The translations under genes and the position numbers were made by a program. A DNA stretch of 64,000 nt from Bradyrhizobium sp. 164 (GTDB lineage: Bacteria; Pseudomonadota; Alphaproteobacteria; Rhizobiales; Xanthobacteraceae), in assembly GCF_023073715.1 (NCBI RefSeq), contig NZ_JADPKA010000069.1, positions 62,001 through 126,000 of the forward strand. The letters are read 5' to 3'. Shown here one piece after another: positions 53,704 through 61,951 of this stretch (position 1 is the first letter of the stretch; every line of letters starts with the position of its first letter). Below the pieces are notes generated by a model. The model was not told the origin of the DNA, made no database searches, and saw only the letters and a list, made by a program, of their open reading frames with translations.

Positions 53704-55467
53704 TCAAGCCGGCAGGCCAGCCCTGAGGAGGCCGGATTCGTGACGCTCGCGATCGATCTCGCGCTTGTAGTGCAGGGTTGCAAGATAGGCTGCCACCGAG
53801 AACCCGGGTTCGCGCTTCAGAACCTCCGCGGCGTGAGCGCCAGCCGCGACGGCATTGTTCATCTGCGCGAATATCGCTGCAAGGAACGCGTGATGGGTAT
53901 AGTCGGGCCGCGTGATCCTTGAAAACGCCTCGGCGGCCTCGGCGTATTTCTCCGCGCAATAATACGCGCGACCGAGATGGCTCCAGAATCGCTCGGGATG
54001 ATGAGGGTTGAGCCGCATCGCTTTCCTGATCCAGTCGATGCCCTCCTCAGGCAAGCCCAGCCAGGTCAGGAGCTCTCCTTGCTGCACGACAACCAGATCG
54101 TAGTTCGGGTTGAGGGCCAACGCACGCTCCTGATGATAAGTGGCTTTTTCATAGTCGTGGCGCGTCAGATTGAGCGCGGCGAGGATGCGGTGCACATCTG
54201 CATCATTGTCGTCGAGTGCCAACGCGATCTCGAGTTCTGCAGCCACCTGCTCGAAAGTCGCGTCGCGGTCAGCGCACCAGCCATAAATCCAGCACTGGCC
54301 GAGCACACACGCCTTCCAGGCGTGAGCGTGGGCGTAATTCGGATCCATCGCCAGCGCCCGGTTGAGCAGTATCTGCGCCTGCGCGTTGTCCTCGCGTGTT
54401 GAACGGTGATGCAGGAGCTTTGCAGCCAGCACGCATTCGTAGGCGCGCATGTTCTCGGTCGGCTTGCGCTTGGTGCGGTCATGCGCTGCCGCTTCGACGC
54501 GACCAGGCAACGTCGCGACGATCGCGCGGGTCATCTCGTCCTGGATGGCGAAAATATCCTGGAGCTCGCGATCGTAACGTTCAGCCCAGATGTGGCGATC
54601 GGTTTCCGCGTCGATCAGCTGCACGGTGACGCGGACACGCCCGCCGGCTTTCCGCACGCTGCCCTCGATGACATAGTCGACCCCGAACTCACGGCCGATG
54701 TCCTGGACCTTTACGGCCTTGCCCTTGTAGACGAAGGTCGAGTTTCGCGAGATGACGAGCAGGTCGTGGAAGCGCGAGAGCTCGGTGATGATGTCTTCCG
54801 TGAGACCGTCGGCGAAGAACTCCTGTTCCGGATCGCCGCTCATGTTGGCGAACGGCAGCACGGCGATGGACGGCTTCTTTGAGACAGTTGGTGACGTAAC
54901 AGCCTTCGTCGCCTCTGGCAGGCTTGCAGGCCCTTCCGCCAGCCGCATGCGGAAGATGCGGATCGGGCGAGCGATGTTCTTGACGTTCTGCTCGCCGAGA
55001 TCTTCGAATTGAACTCCGTCGAGCCGGTCGCCCACCTGATCGCGCACCGCGCCTGAAACGCAGATCCCTCCAGGCTCGGCCAGCGCCTCCAGTCGTGCTG
55101 CGACGTTGACGCCGTCACCGAAAATGTCGTTTTGATCAACGATGACATCGCCAAGATTGATGCCGATGCGGAATTGTATCCATCGCGGCGGCGGGACATC
55201 GGCATTGCGCCGCGCCATGCGGCGCTGAACCTCGGCGGCACAGAGCACGGCATCGACGACGCTGTGGAATTCGGCGAGCATGCCGTCACCCGTCGTCTTG
55301 ATGATGGTGCCGCGATTCTTGGCAATGGCCGGATCGATGAGCTCGACCCGATGGGTCTTGAGGCGCGCAAGGGTACCCGCCTCGTCGACTTCCATGAGCC
55401 GGCTAAAGCCGACCATGTCGGCGGCGAGGACCGCGGCAAGCCTGCGCTCTGGTCCCGGCACATCCAT
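53704..55467 (-). CDS. Class III adenylate cyclase with TolB-like and TPR regions
   Basis: 587 residues, soluble. The cyclase domain (about 8-175) has LAADMVGFSRLMEVDEAGTLARLK with the first metal Asp, TTGDGMLAEFHSVVDAV, and FRIGINLGDVIVDQNDIFGDGVNVAARLE. A TolB-like segment follows (IAVLPFANMSGDPEQEFFADGLTEDIITELSRF), then TPR repeats over about 340-560. This architecture is frequent in Bradyrhizobium. It probably makes cAMP in response to an unknown protein or ligand signal. Convergent with the DUF882 gene. Confidence 0.9.
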   Translation of the reverse strand: MDVPGPERRLAAVLAADMVGFSRLMEVDEAGTLARLKTHRVELIDPAIAKNRGTIIKTTGDGMLAEFHSVVDAVLCAAEVQRRMARRNADVPPPRWIQFRIGINLGDVIVDQNDIFGDGVNVAARLEALAEPGGICVSGAVRDQVGDRLDGVQFEDLGEQNVKNIARPIRIFRMRLAEGPASLPEATKAVTSPTVSKKPSIAVLPFANMSGDPEQEFFADGLTEDIITELSRFHDLLVISRNSTFVYKGKAVKVQDIGREFGVDYVIEGSVRKAGGRVRVTVQLIDAETDRHIWAERYDRELQDIFAIQDEMTRAIVATLPGRVEAAAHDRTKRKPTENMRAYECVLAAKLLHHRSTREDNAQAQILLNRALAMDPNYAHAHAWKACVLGQCWIYGWCADRDATFEQVAAELEIALALDDNDADVHRILAALNLTRHDYEKATYHQERALALNPNYDLVVVQQGELLTWLGLPEEGIDWIRKAMRLNPHHPERFWSHLGRAYYCAEKYAEAAEAFSRITRPDYTHHAFLAAIFAQMNNAVAAGAHAAEVLKREPGFSVAAYLATLHYKREIDRERHESGLLRAGLPA

Positions 55468-55547
55468 CGCTCGGTCCCTTCACCGGGCACTCTAGCAGAT
55501 GAAGGGATTTCGCCCAAGCTTGGTGCGCTGCAACGCCCCCGGGCGCC

Positions 55548-55820
55548 TCAGATCATCCCCAGCGCCTGCATGTAGGTCTCGAGAATGGTCTCGGCGTCAG
55601 CGCGCTCGTTAGGGTCCTGCTTGCGCAGGCGCACGATGGTGCGCAGCGCCTTGACGTCGTAGCCGTTGCCCTTGCTCTCGGCATAGACGTCGCGGATGTC
55701 GTCCGAGATCGCCTTCTTCTCCTCCTCCAGCCGCTCGATGCGCTCGATGATGGATTTGAGCTGGTCCTTGGCAAATTTCGTCGCGGGCTCGTCGTCGCGG
55801 ACGGCGGCGGAGGTGGCCAT
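55548..55820 (-). CDS. gapR: GapR-family nucleoid-associated protein (DUF2312)
   Basis: 90-residue DNA-binding protein. ATKFAKDQLKSIIERIERLEEEKK is the DUF2312 coiled coil, and DIRDVYAESKGNGYDVKALRTIVRLRKQDPNERADAE is the conserved middle. In Caulobacter GapR binds overtwisted A/T-rich DNA ahead of forks and transcription and helps topoisomerases. The length is standard. Monocistronic, upstream of the adenylate cyclase gene. Confidence 0.95.
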   Translation of the reverse strand: MATSAAVRDDEPATKFAKDQLKSIIERIERLEEEKKAISDDIRDVYAESKGNGYDVKALRTIVRLRKQDPNERADAETILETYMQALGMI

Positions 55821-56008
55821 CTTGGTACTCCCAATGGAACTGGCAAAAACAAGGTGACGCCGGCATCCTTACCGCGCGTGCTGGGTAGACCCTTAGGGTT
55901 GGCGCTCCCGGCGTTCAAGGCAGCATCGCGCTCGTCCACAGCGCGCCCACACCTTCCTGCGGCTGCTTGAAGAAAGCTGTTGTGTGGCGCGACTCAGCAG
56001 GCCGTCGT

Positions 56009-56314
56009 TCAGTGCCCGTGGCGATGGACTTTCTTCATCGCCTCGATCTGCTCCGGCGTGGCTGTGCCCTGGTATTTCGACTTCCAGGTCTCGTAGGGCA
56101 TGCCGTAGACGGCCTCCCGGCTCTCGTCCTTACTCAAGGCGACGCCTTGGGCGTCGGCGGCGTCCTTGAGCCAGTTGGACAGGCAGTTGCGGCAAAAGCC
56201 GGCGAGGTTCATCAGGTCGATGTTCTGGACGTCCGTGCGTGTCCTCAAATGATCGACCAGGCGGCGGAAAGCGGCCGCCTCGAGCTCCGTTCTGGTTTTG
56301 TCGTCGATTGCCAT
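56009..56314 (-). CDS. DUF1244 family protein
   Basis: 101 residues: TRTELEAAAFRRLVDHLRTRTDVQNIDLMNLAGFCRNCLSNW and KDESREAVYGMPYETWKSKYQGTAT match DUF1244 closely. Conserved 'GFCRNCL' may bind a metal through two Cys. The family is widespread in proteobacteria and of unknown role. An HGH tail ends the protein. Monocistronic, 188 bases upstream of gapR on the same strand. Confidence 0.9.
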   Translation of the reverse strand: MAIDDKTRTELEAAAFRRLVDHLRTRTDVQNIDLMNLAGFCRNCLSNWLKDAADAQGVALSKDESREAVYGMPYETWKSKYQGTATPEQIEAMKKVHRHGH

Positions 56315-56504
56315 AGCTGGATTCCTTGGCCCTGAATTGTGCTCTGCCGCCCGATGGCGGTCACCCTTACGGGATCAGGTGGGTCCTGTCACAGATTTTG
56401 CCATATCACGGCGCAAACGAGCCGGCAGCCGGCCTTACCGCTCCTTGGGGCGGTTCTGCGGCGCCACGCCAAATCGTCAATGATCTGATATAGCTTCCGC
56501 GCCA

Positions 56505-57095
56505 ATGATCGCCGAATCTCCCCGCTCCCCCCTTTGCGTGCTCGCCCGGTTGGTCCCGGTGCTGGCGGTCGCGCTGCTGTGCCTCTGGACCAGCCCGGCG
56601 TCCGCCGATTTCCGCCTCTGCAACAACACATCGAGCCGGGTCGGAATCGCGCTGGGCTACAAGGACGCCGAGGGCTGGACCACCGAGGGCTGGTGGAACA
56701 TCTCGTCGCGCACCTGCGAGACGCTGCTGCGGGGAACGCTGGTCGCCCGCTATTATTACATCTATGCCATCGACTACGACCGTGGCGGTGAATGGTCGGG
56801 CCAAGCCTTCATGTGCTCGCGCGACAAGGAGTTCACCATCCGCGGCACCGAGGATTGCCTGGCGCGCGGCTACGACCGCACCGGCTATTTCGAGGTCGAT
56901 ACCGGCGAGCAGCGGGCTTGGACGGTCCAGCTCACCGACGCCAACGAACAACCGGCGCAGCAACGCGTACCTGGCCTGCCCGGCACGGTTGGCCCGGGCG
57001 GGGTTCCCGGTTTGCCCAACAGCCCGCCCGGTGGTACGCCGCCCGCGACTGGCCTCCCGCCAGCGCCCTCGCCCCCGTCTGGAAGTAAGCAATGA
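56505..57095 (+). CDS. DUF1036 family secreted protein
   Basis: 196 residues. Signal peptide to SPASA (about residue 34), then the DUF1036 domain: FRLCNNTSSRVGIALGYKDAEGWTTEGWWNISSRTCETLL, with YYYIYAIDYDRGGEWSG and four Cys likely paired in the periplasm. After residue 150 it becomes Pro/Gly-rich. Its stop overlaps the pyk start by four bases (ATGA), so the two are coupled, an arrangement common in these bacteria although the functional link is obscure. Confidence 0.9.
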   Translation: MIAESPRSPLCVLARLVPVLAVALLCLWTSPASADFRLCNNTSSRVGIALGYKDAEGWTTEGWWNISSRTCETLLRGTLVARYYYIYAIDYDRGGEWSGQAFMCSRDKEFTIRGTEDCLARGYDRTGYFEVDTGEQRAWTVQLTDANEQPAQQRVPGLPGTVGPGGVPGLPNSPPGGTPPATGLPPAPSPPSGSKQ

Positions 57096-58528
57096 GGCGC
57101 CTTCGCCGTATCAAGATTCTCGCGACCCTGGGACCTGCCTCGTCGGACCTCGCGATGATCCGCCGCCTGTTCGAGGCCGGCGCCGACCTGTTTCGCATCA
57201 ACATGAGCCACACACCGCATGATAAGATGCGGGAGCTGGTGGCGACGATCCGCAACGTCGAATCGAGCTACGGCCGGCCAATCGGCATTCTGGTCGACCT
57301 CCAGGGCCCGAAGCTCAGGCTCGGCGCCTTCAGTGACGGCGCGGTCCAGCTCCAGAACGGCCAGACCTTCACCCTCGATTCCGACAAGGCGCCAGGCGAT
57401 ACCACGCGCGTCCACCTGCCGCATCCGGAGATCCTGGCCGCGCTCCGGCCCGGCCATGCGCTGCTGCTCGACGACGGCAAGGTGCGGCTGATCGCGGAGG
57501 AGACCACGAAGGAGCACGCGGTGACGCGTGTCGTGGTCGGCGGCAAGATGAGCGACCGCAAGGGCGTCAGCCTGCCCGACACCGACCTGCCGGTCTCGGC
57601 GATGACCCCGAAGGACCGCGCCGACCTCGAGGCGGCGCTCGTCACCGGCGTCGACTGGATCGCGCTGTCCTTCGTGCAGCGGGCTGACGACGTGCTCGAA
57701 GCCAAGAAGATGATCCGTGGCCGCGCCGCGGTGATGGCCAAGATCGAGAAGCCGCAGGCGATCGATCGCCTCGCCGACATCATCGAGGCTTCCGATGCGC
57801 TGATGGTGGCGCGCGGCGATCTCGGCGTCGAGCTACCGCTGGAGCGGGTGCCGAGCCTGCAGAAGCAGATGACGCGGATGGCGCGCCGCGCCGGCAAGCC
57901 GGTGGTGATCGCGACCCAGATGCTGGAATCGATGATCCAGTCGCCGGTGCCGACCCGGGCCGAAGTCTCCGACGTCGCCACCGCCGTTTACGAGGGTGCC
58001 GACGCCATCATGCTGTCGGCGGAATCGGCGGCCGGCAAGTTCCCGGTCGAGGCGGTCTCGACCATGAACCGCATCGGCGAGGAGGTCGAGCGCGACCCGA
58101 CCTATCGGTCCGTGATCATGGCGCAGCGCCCCGCGCCGGAATCGACCGCCGGCGATGCCATCGCCGACGCCGCGCGCCAGATCGCCGAGACGCTCGACCT
58201 GCCCGCCTTGATCTGCTGGACCAGCTCGGGCTCAACCGCCGTGCGCGTCGCGCGCGAGCGGCCGAAGCCGCCGATCGTGGCGATTACACCGAACATCACG
58301 GCCGGCCGCCGCCTCGCCGTCGTCTGGGGCGTGCACTGCGTCGTGGCCGAGGATGCCCGCGACCAGGACGACATGGTCGGCCGCGCCGGCCAGATCGCGT
58401 TCCGGGACGGCTTCGTCCGGGCCGGCCAGCGCGTCATCATTGTCGCCGGCGTGCCGCTCGGCATCCCCGGCACCACCAACATGGTGCGCATCGCCTCGGT
58501 CGGCCCCGAGGGCGATGCCCATATCTGA
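57092..58528 (+). CDS. pyk: Pyruvate kinase
   Basis: 478-residue glycolytic enzyme making pyruvate and ATP from phosphoenolpyruvate and ADP. RIKILATLGPASSD and FRINMSHT at the N-terminus, the catalytic Lys in VMAKIEKPQA, metal ligands in ARGDLGVELP, and the MLESMI-PTRAEVSDVA active-site block. C-terminal allosteric domain is present. ATG 57092 lies in ATGA shared with the DUF1036 gene. Confidence 0.97.
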   Translation: MRRLRRIKILATLGPASSDLAMIRRLFEAGADLFRINMSHTPHDKMRELVATIRNVESSYGRPIGILVDLQGPKLRLGAFSDGAVQLQNGQTFTLDSDKAPGDTTRVHLPHPEILAALRPGHALLLDDGKVRLIAEETTKEHAVTRVVVGGKMSDRKGVSLPDTDLPVSAMTPKDRADLEAALVTGVDWIALSFVQRADDVLEAKKMIRGRAAVMAKIEKPQAIDRLADIIEASDALMVARGDLGVELPLERVPSLQKQMTRMARRAGKPVVIATQMLESMIQSPVPTRAEVSDVATAVYEGADAIMLSAESAAGKFPVEAVSTMNRIGEEVERDPTYRSVIMAQRPAPESTAGDAIADAARQIAETLDLPALICWTSSGSTAVRVARERPKPPIVAITPNITAGRRLAVVWGVHCVVAEDARDQDDMVGRAGQIAFRDGFVRAGQRVIIVAGVPLGIPGTTNMVRIASVGPEGDAHI

Positions 58529-58673
58529 GTCCGGCTGCTCAAACAAAAACTGCGAAAACAACCCCATGCACAGTAGAAGGCCCATTCGGCGCCCGTGCTG
58601 CGGTCTTTCGAAAAGCCCTGTTCGAGCAACGGCCTGAGCGCAATCAGGCCTCCGCCCCGATCGCGCGGCGGAT

Positions 58674-59354
58674 TTACGCCCCAACCAGCGCCTTCGCGGT
58701 CGGCAGCAACGTCTGCTGCACCACCAGCCCCCTGGCCCGGGCGTCCATGACGCCGACCGCACGCAGCGCCAGCAGCGTCACCGTCTGCACCGCGTCGCGC
58801 ATCTTGACGGGATCCTCGAGATTGTCGGGCGCGAGCGGCCCGACCAGGGCTTCATGCAGCGCGCCGAGCAGCGCGGTGGCAGCGAGCGCGGTTTCCTGCG
58901 CCGGCAGATGGCCGGCGCGCACGGCGGCGTCGATCCGTGACGCAATCTCGCCGGCGATCTCGCGGCGGCTGGCAAGGCGCGAGGCACTGACATCGACATC
59001 AACGGGCTCGGCCAAGATGCCCCAGGCCAGCCTGCGCTGCGACAGCGTATGGACCGCCACGGTGGTGACCGCGGCCGCCAGCGCCGAGGACGGCCCCGGC
59101 GCGCCGTCGGCCGCCCGCCGGATGGCGGCGAGTTCGTCGCGCGAAACCTCCGCAATCAATTCGGAGATCAGCTCGGCCTTGGAGGGGAAGTAGCGGTAGA
59201 CCGTCCCCGCCGCAACATTGGCCCGGAGCGCGACCGGCGCGATCTGCACAGCCGCCATCCCGCCTTCGGCCGCAGCCTCCCGCGCCGCCGCCAATATCGC
59301 ACTGCGCCGGGCTGCAAGGCGCTTCACCACTTGATGCGTCCGCCGATAAACCAT
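58674..59354 (-). CDS. TetR-family transcriptional regulator
   Basis: 226 residues from ATG 59354. The DNA-binding domain (about 10-60) has AILAAAREAAAEGGMAAVQIAPVALRANVAAGTVYRYFPSKAELISEL, the TetR helix-turn-helix. The C-terminal ligand domain is Ala-rich with no recognised ligand. A palindrome at 59440-59455 about 90 bases upstream is a candidate operator. An upstream start at 59447 would add 31 residues with no family similarity. Targets unknown; the divergent gene is a GT-C-like membrane protein. Confidence 0.9.
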   Translation of the reverse strand: MVYRRTHQVVKRLAARRSAILAAAREAAAEGGMAAVQIAPVALRANVAAGTVYRYFPSKAELISELIAEVSRDELAAIRRAADGAPGPSSALAAAVTTVAVHTLSQRRLAWGILAEPVDVDVSASRLASRREIAGEIASRIDAAVRAGHLPAQETALAATALLGALHEALVGPLAPDNLEDPVKMRDAVQTVTLLALRAVGVMDARARGLVVQQTLLPTAKALVGA

Positions 59355-59439
59355 GGCGCGCTTCCTGTCCCCACGCGCCAGCCACGCCCCGCGGCCGAAC
59401 GCTTCGTCACGTCGAAAGATGCAAATTGCCCCGCAAGGA

Positions 59440-59455
59440 CTGAACAACTATTCAG
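59440..59455. promoter_or_regulatory. Palindromic operator candidate upstream of TetR gene
   Basis: CTGAA-CAACTA-TTCAG is an inverted repeat with 5-bp arms. Similar TGAA...TTCA sites are common for TetR-family repressors, so autoregulation and control of the divergent gene are possible. The evidence is symmetry and position only. Confidence 0.4.
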
Positions 59456-59642
59456 GGTGGATGACAAGATACAAATGAGCATACGAGCGCCACGCAACTG
59501 GGCTGCAAGCAAGCAAGTAGTAGTAAAAGCATCCTTGCACCGCTGGGCCGCGGCAAGCCGGTCCAGTTTACCTCAACTTAAAGGCGATCATGTTCAGGTG
59601 CTGACGCGCTGTTGTGCGTGGTCATTCAACTCCGAGAGTGCA

Positions 59643-61127
59643 ATGTCGATCTCCATCACGAGCAGCGTTCCCGTCCGCGGCGTTGCGCGCTGGCTCATGC
59701 CGTTCTGCATTGGCGCCATTGTCTACGTGTTCTTTCTAGGCATCGGCGACGTCATGCTGCGCGACTCCGATACGCTGTGGCAGATCAAGATCGGGCAGTG
59801 GATCCTCGAACACCGCGCACTTCCCTACAACGACATTTATTCCTTCACGCGGGCCGGCGAGGCCTGGATCTCGAGTTCCTGGCTGTCACAAGTGCTGTTC
59901 GCGCTTGTTTACGAACCATCGAACTGGTCGGGCGCAGTGATCCTGACATCGCTCGCGATCGGTGTGACTGCGGCGATTTTCGTCTACCTGCTTGAGCCCT
60001 ATCTGGAACCTGCGCGCGCCTTTCTGCTCCTCACTCCGCTGCTCGCGATGTCGGTCGGCCACTTTCTCGCCCGCCCGCACATGCTGGCCTTGCCTGTCAT
60101 GCTTGCCTTTGTCGGCGGGTTGCTGGCGGCCGCCGATCGGCGCACTGCGCCCTCCTGGCTGTTGCTGCTCTTGATGGCGTTGTGGGCCAATCTTCACGGC
60201 GGTTTCGTCATGGGGCTGGTCCTGATTGGCCCCATTGGCCTCGATGCAATCGTGGCCGCAGATCGCAACGACCGGTTTGCAGTGGCGGCGCGCTGGGCCT
60301 TGTTCGGACTTGCTGCGCTTGCCGCGAGCTGCTGCACGCCCTACGGCTGGGACACGCTTCTCGGCGCCACGAAAATCCTCAGCCTCGGTAAGCTGCTCTC
60401 GTTGATCTGGGAGTGGATGCCGGCCGACTTCAGCTCGTTCAGCCCGTTTGAAGCCGCCCTGCTCGGTTTGATCGCTATCGGCTATTGCAGCGGACTGACG
60501 CTGCCGTGGACCCGCATTCTTCTGCTGCTAGGCCTGACCTGGGCGGCACTCACCCACGTCAGAAACATCGAGGTCTTTGCCCTGTTGACCCCGCTCGTGG
60601 TCGCAAAGCCGTTCGCCGAACAATTGGGACTGACGAGAGCTGTGGCGCAAGAACCGCGGTTCTCCTTTACAATGACCGCAATTGCGGCGCTCGTGATCGT
60701 CGTCGCCGGCTGGAGCATCACCCGCTCCTATGCGACGCCGCACCGGTATGCTTTTATTGCCAATCAGAGTCCCGCGGCTGCGGTCGACCTGCTCGAACGG
60801 CGGCACGCGCAGCGGATCTTCAGCACCGCTCCGATCGGAGGCTATCTGATCACCCGCAACATCAAGAGCTTCATCGATGGCCGCGCCGAGCTGTATGGAG
60901 AGCAGTTTGTGCTCGACTACTTCGATGCCGTTGAGGGCAAGAACGTGGAGACTCTGCTGCGTCTGCTCGAGACCTACCGGATCGATGCGACGTTGCTGAA
61001 CACCAGCATTCCCGCCGCTAGAATTATGGACCATTTGCCGGGGTGGAAGCAGCTCTATGCGGATGATATCGCCGTGGTTCACGTCCGCGATGACGCACCG
61101 GTGCAGCTACCTCCCGCGTCACGGTGA
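59643..61127 (+). CDS. GT-C-like polytopic membrane protein (copy 1)
   Basis: 494 residues, about ten helices. The N-terminus has DVMLRDSDTLWQIKIGQWILEHRALPYNDIYSFTRAG, an acidic first periplasmic loop as in GT-C-fold sugar transferases, then AWISSSWLSQVLFALVY and ALWANLHGGFVMGLVLIGP. The soluble C-terminal end has GGYLITRNIKSFIDGRAELYGEQFVLDYFD. This pattern matches putative membrane glycosyltransferases using lipid-linked sugars, but no enzyme activity is proven. A closely similar paralog begins at 61952, and a Flp pilin gene lies between. Start ATG 59643 is the best; GAGAG is just upstream. Confidence 0.78.
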   Translation: MSISITSSVPVRGVARWLMPFCIGAIVYVFFLGIGDVMLRDSDTLWQIKIGQWILEHRALPYNDIYSFTRAGEAWISSSWLSQVLFALVYEPSNWSGAVILTSLAIGVTAAIFVYLLEPYLEPARAFLLLTPLLAMSVGHFLARPHMLALPVMLAFVGGLLAAADRRTAPSWLLLLLMALWANLHGGFVMGLVLIGPIGLDAIVAADRNDRFAVAARWALFGLAALAASCCTPYGWDTLLGATKILSLGKLLSLIWEWMPADFSSFSPFEAALLGLIAIGYCSGLTLPWTRILLLLGLTWAALTHVRNIEVFALLTPLVVAKPFAEQLGLTRAVAQEPRFSFTMTAIAALVIVVAGWSITRSYATPHRYAFIANQSPAAAVDLLERRHAQRIFSTAPIGGYLITRNIKSFIDGRAELYGEQFVLDYFDAVEGKNVETLLRLLETYRIDATLLNTSIPAARIMDHLPGWKQLYADDIAVVHVRDDAPVQLPPASR

Positions 61128-61345
61128 GCCAAACAAGGCCGCTGGCTCTCGCGACCTTGCGCGTAAGAAGAAAACCCTGGCGGAAGCTTGCCTTCAGCTC
61201 TCCTTCGAAGCGTCCGTCTGGGGCGGACTCTCAAGTGGTTTGCGGCGGGATATTTGAGCCGCATGGTGAGGCGCCTGCCAAGCGGGCGACTTGAACGATA
61301 CACCTTAGGCGGTCGTCCGACTGCAGCTGCATCGCCCAAAAGAAA

Positions 61346-61370
61346 AGAGCCCCATCGGGGACGGGGCTCT
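61346..61370 (-). terminator. Terminator of the flp pilin gene
   Basis: AGAGCCCC (61346-61353) pairs with GGGGCTCT (61363-61370). Read on the minus strand the stem is followed by a T-rich run (TTTCTTTT). It sits 23 bases after the flp stop codon and is a standard intrinsic terminator for it. Confidence 0.85.
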
Positions 61371-61393
61371 CGAAATTCTTAAGTCGTCCAGTC

Positions 61394-61558
61394 TTACTTC
61401 AGGCTGGTCGAGATCGAGCCGAACTTGCCGTTCAGCGTGCTGCCGAGGTTGGTGACGACGGTGATGATCGCGAGCGCGATACCGGCGGCGATCAGGCCGT
61501 ATTCGATGGCGGTGGCGCCGGATTCGTCTTTCACGAAACGCGAAACGAGGTTCTTCAT
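61394..61558 (-). CDS. flp: Flp/Fap-type pilin
   Basis: 54 residues from ATG 61558, with GGAG eight bases upstream. MKNLVSRFVKDESGATAIEYG contains the prepilin cleavage motif (cut after Gly, before ATAIEYG), followed by a helix LIAAGIALAIITVVTNL. Such pilins build type IVb adhesive pili through the Tad machinery. None of the tad/cpa genes is in this window, so it is a solitary pilin gene; the assembly genes would be elsewhere. Opposite strand to both flanking membrane-protein genes. Confidence 0.93.
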   Translation of the reverse strand: MKNLVSRFVKDESGATAIEYGLIAAGIALAIITVVTNLGSTLNGKFGSISTSLK

Positions 61559-61951
61559 AGACTGCTCCAAAGAGTATACGGGCTATAACTGAATCTGGTC
61601 TTCTCGGCTTCCCAGCGCCGCCCGACCATGAAACCCAACTTAGGGGCAAAGAATTTCGCCGCAGTTAATTCGACTGCGCAAACACGGAGCGGTTTGCGTG
61701 TATTGGCCGATGGTAAACCGAAATTGAAAACAACCGGTTAAATCGTCGGGAGATGAGACTGACCGGCGCCAGTTTACCCGAAGTTATCACCGCCGTGGTC
61801 CAATGCCGCCCGCTCGGACTGAAGCGCGACCAGATGAATCGTTCAGCGCGCTTCAAGTTATTGTTTCGAGCATGATCTTTCCGGAAAACTGCTACACACT
61901 TTTTGCGGATCATGCTCGGACCGACAAGAAACAACAGGACGACGAGGCGGC
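61559..61951. promoter_or_regulatory. 393-base gap between flp and the second GT-C-like gene
   Basis: No gene is supported. It should contain the divergent promoters of flp and of the second membrane-protein gene. A/T-rich stretches near 61660-61745 may hold the flp promoter. The right third is taken up by a compound palindromic repeat that ends 33 bases before the next start codon. Confidence 0.6.
61820..61918. repeat. Compound palindromic repeat element
   Basis: First hairpin: TGAAGCGCG (61820-61828) with CGCGCTTCA (61847-61855), perfect. Second: CGAGCATGATC (61867-61877) with GATCATGCTCG (61908-61918), perfect, and an inner CCGGAAAA/TTTTTGCGG stem. Same order as at 35872-36001; the second hairpin alone occurs at 14998-15046. 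It sits just before the second GT-C-like gene. Confidence 0.88.

Noticed and set aside
61057..61382. Short frames between the first GT-C-like gene and the flp terminator
   Set aside because: Overlapping frames on both strands have Arg-rich sequence, no ribosome site and no family pattern.
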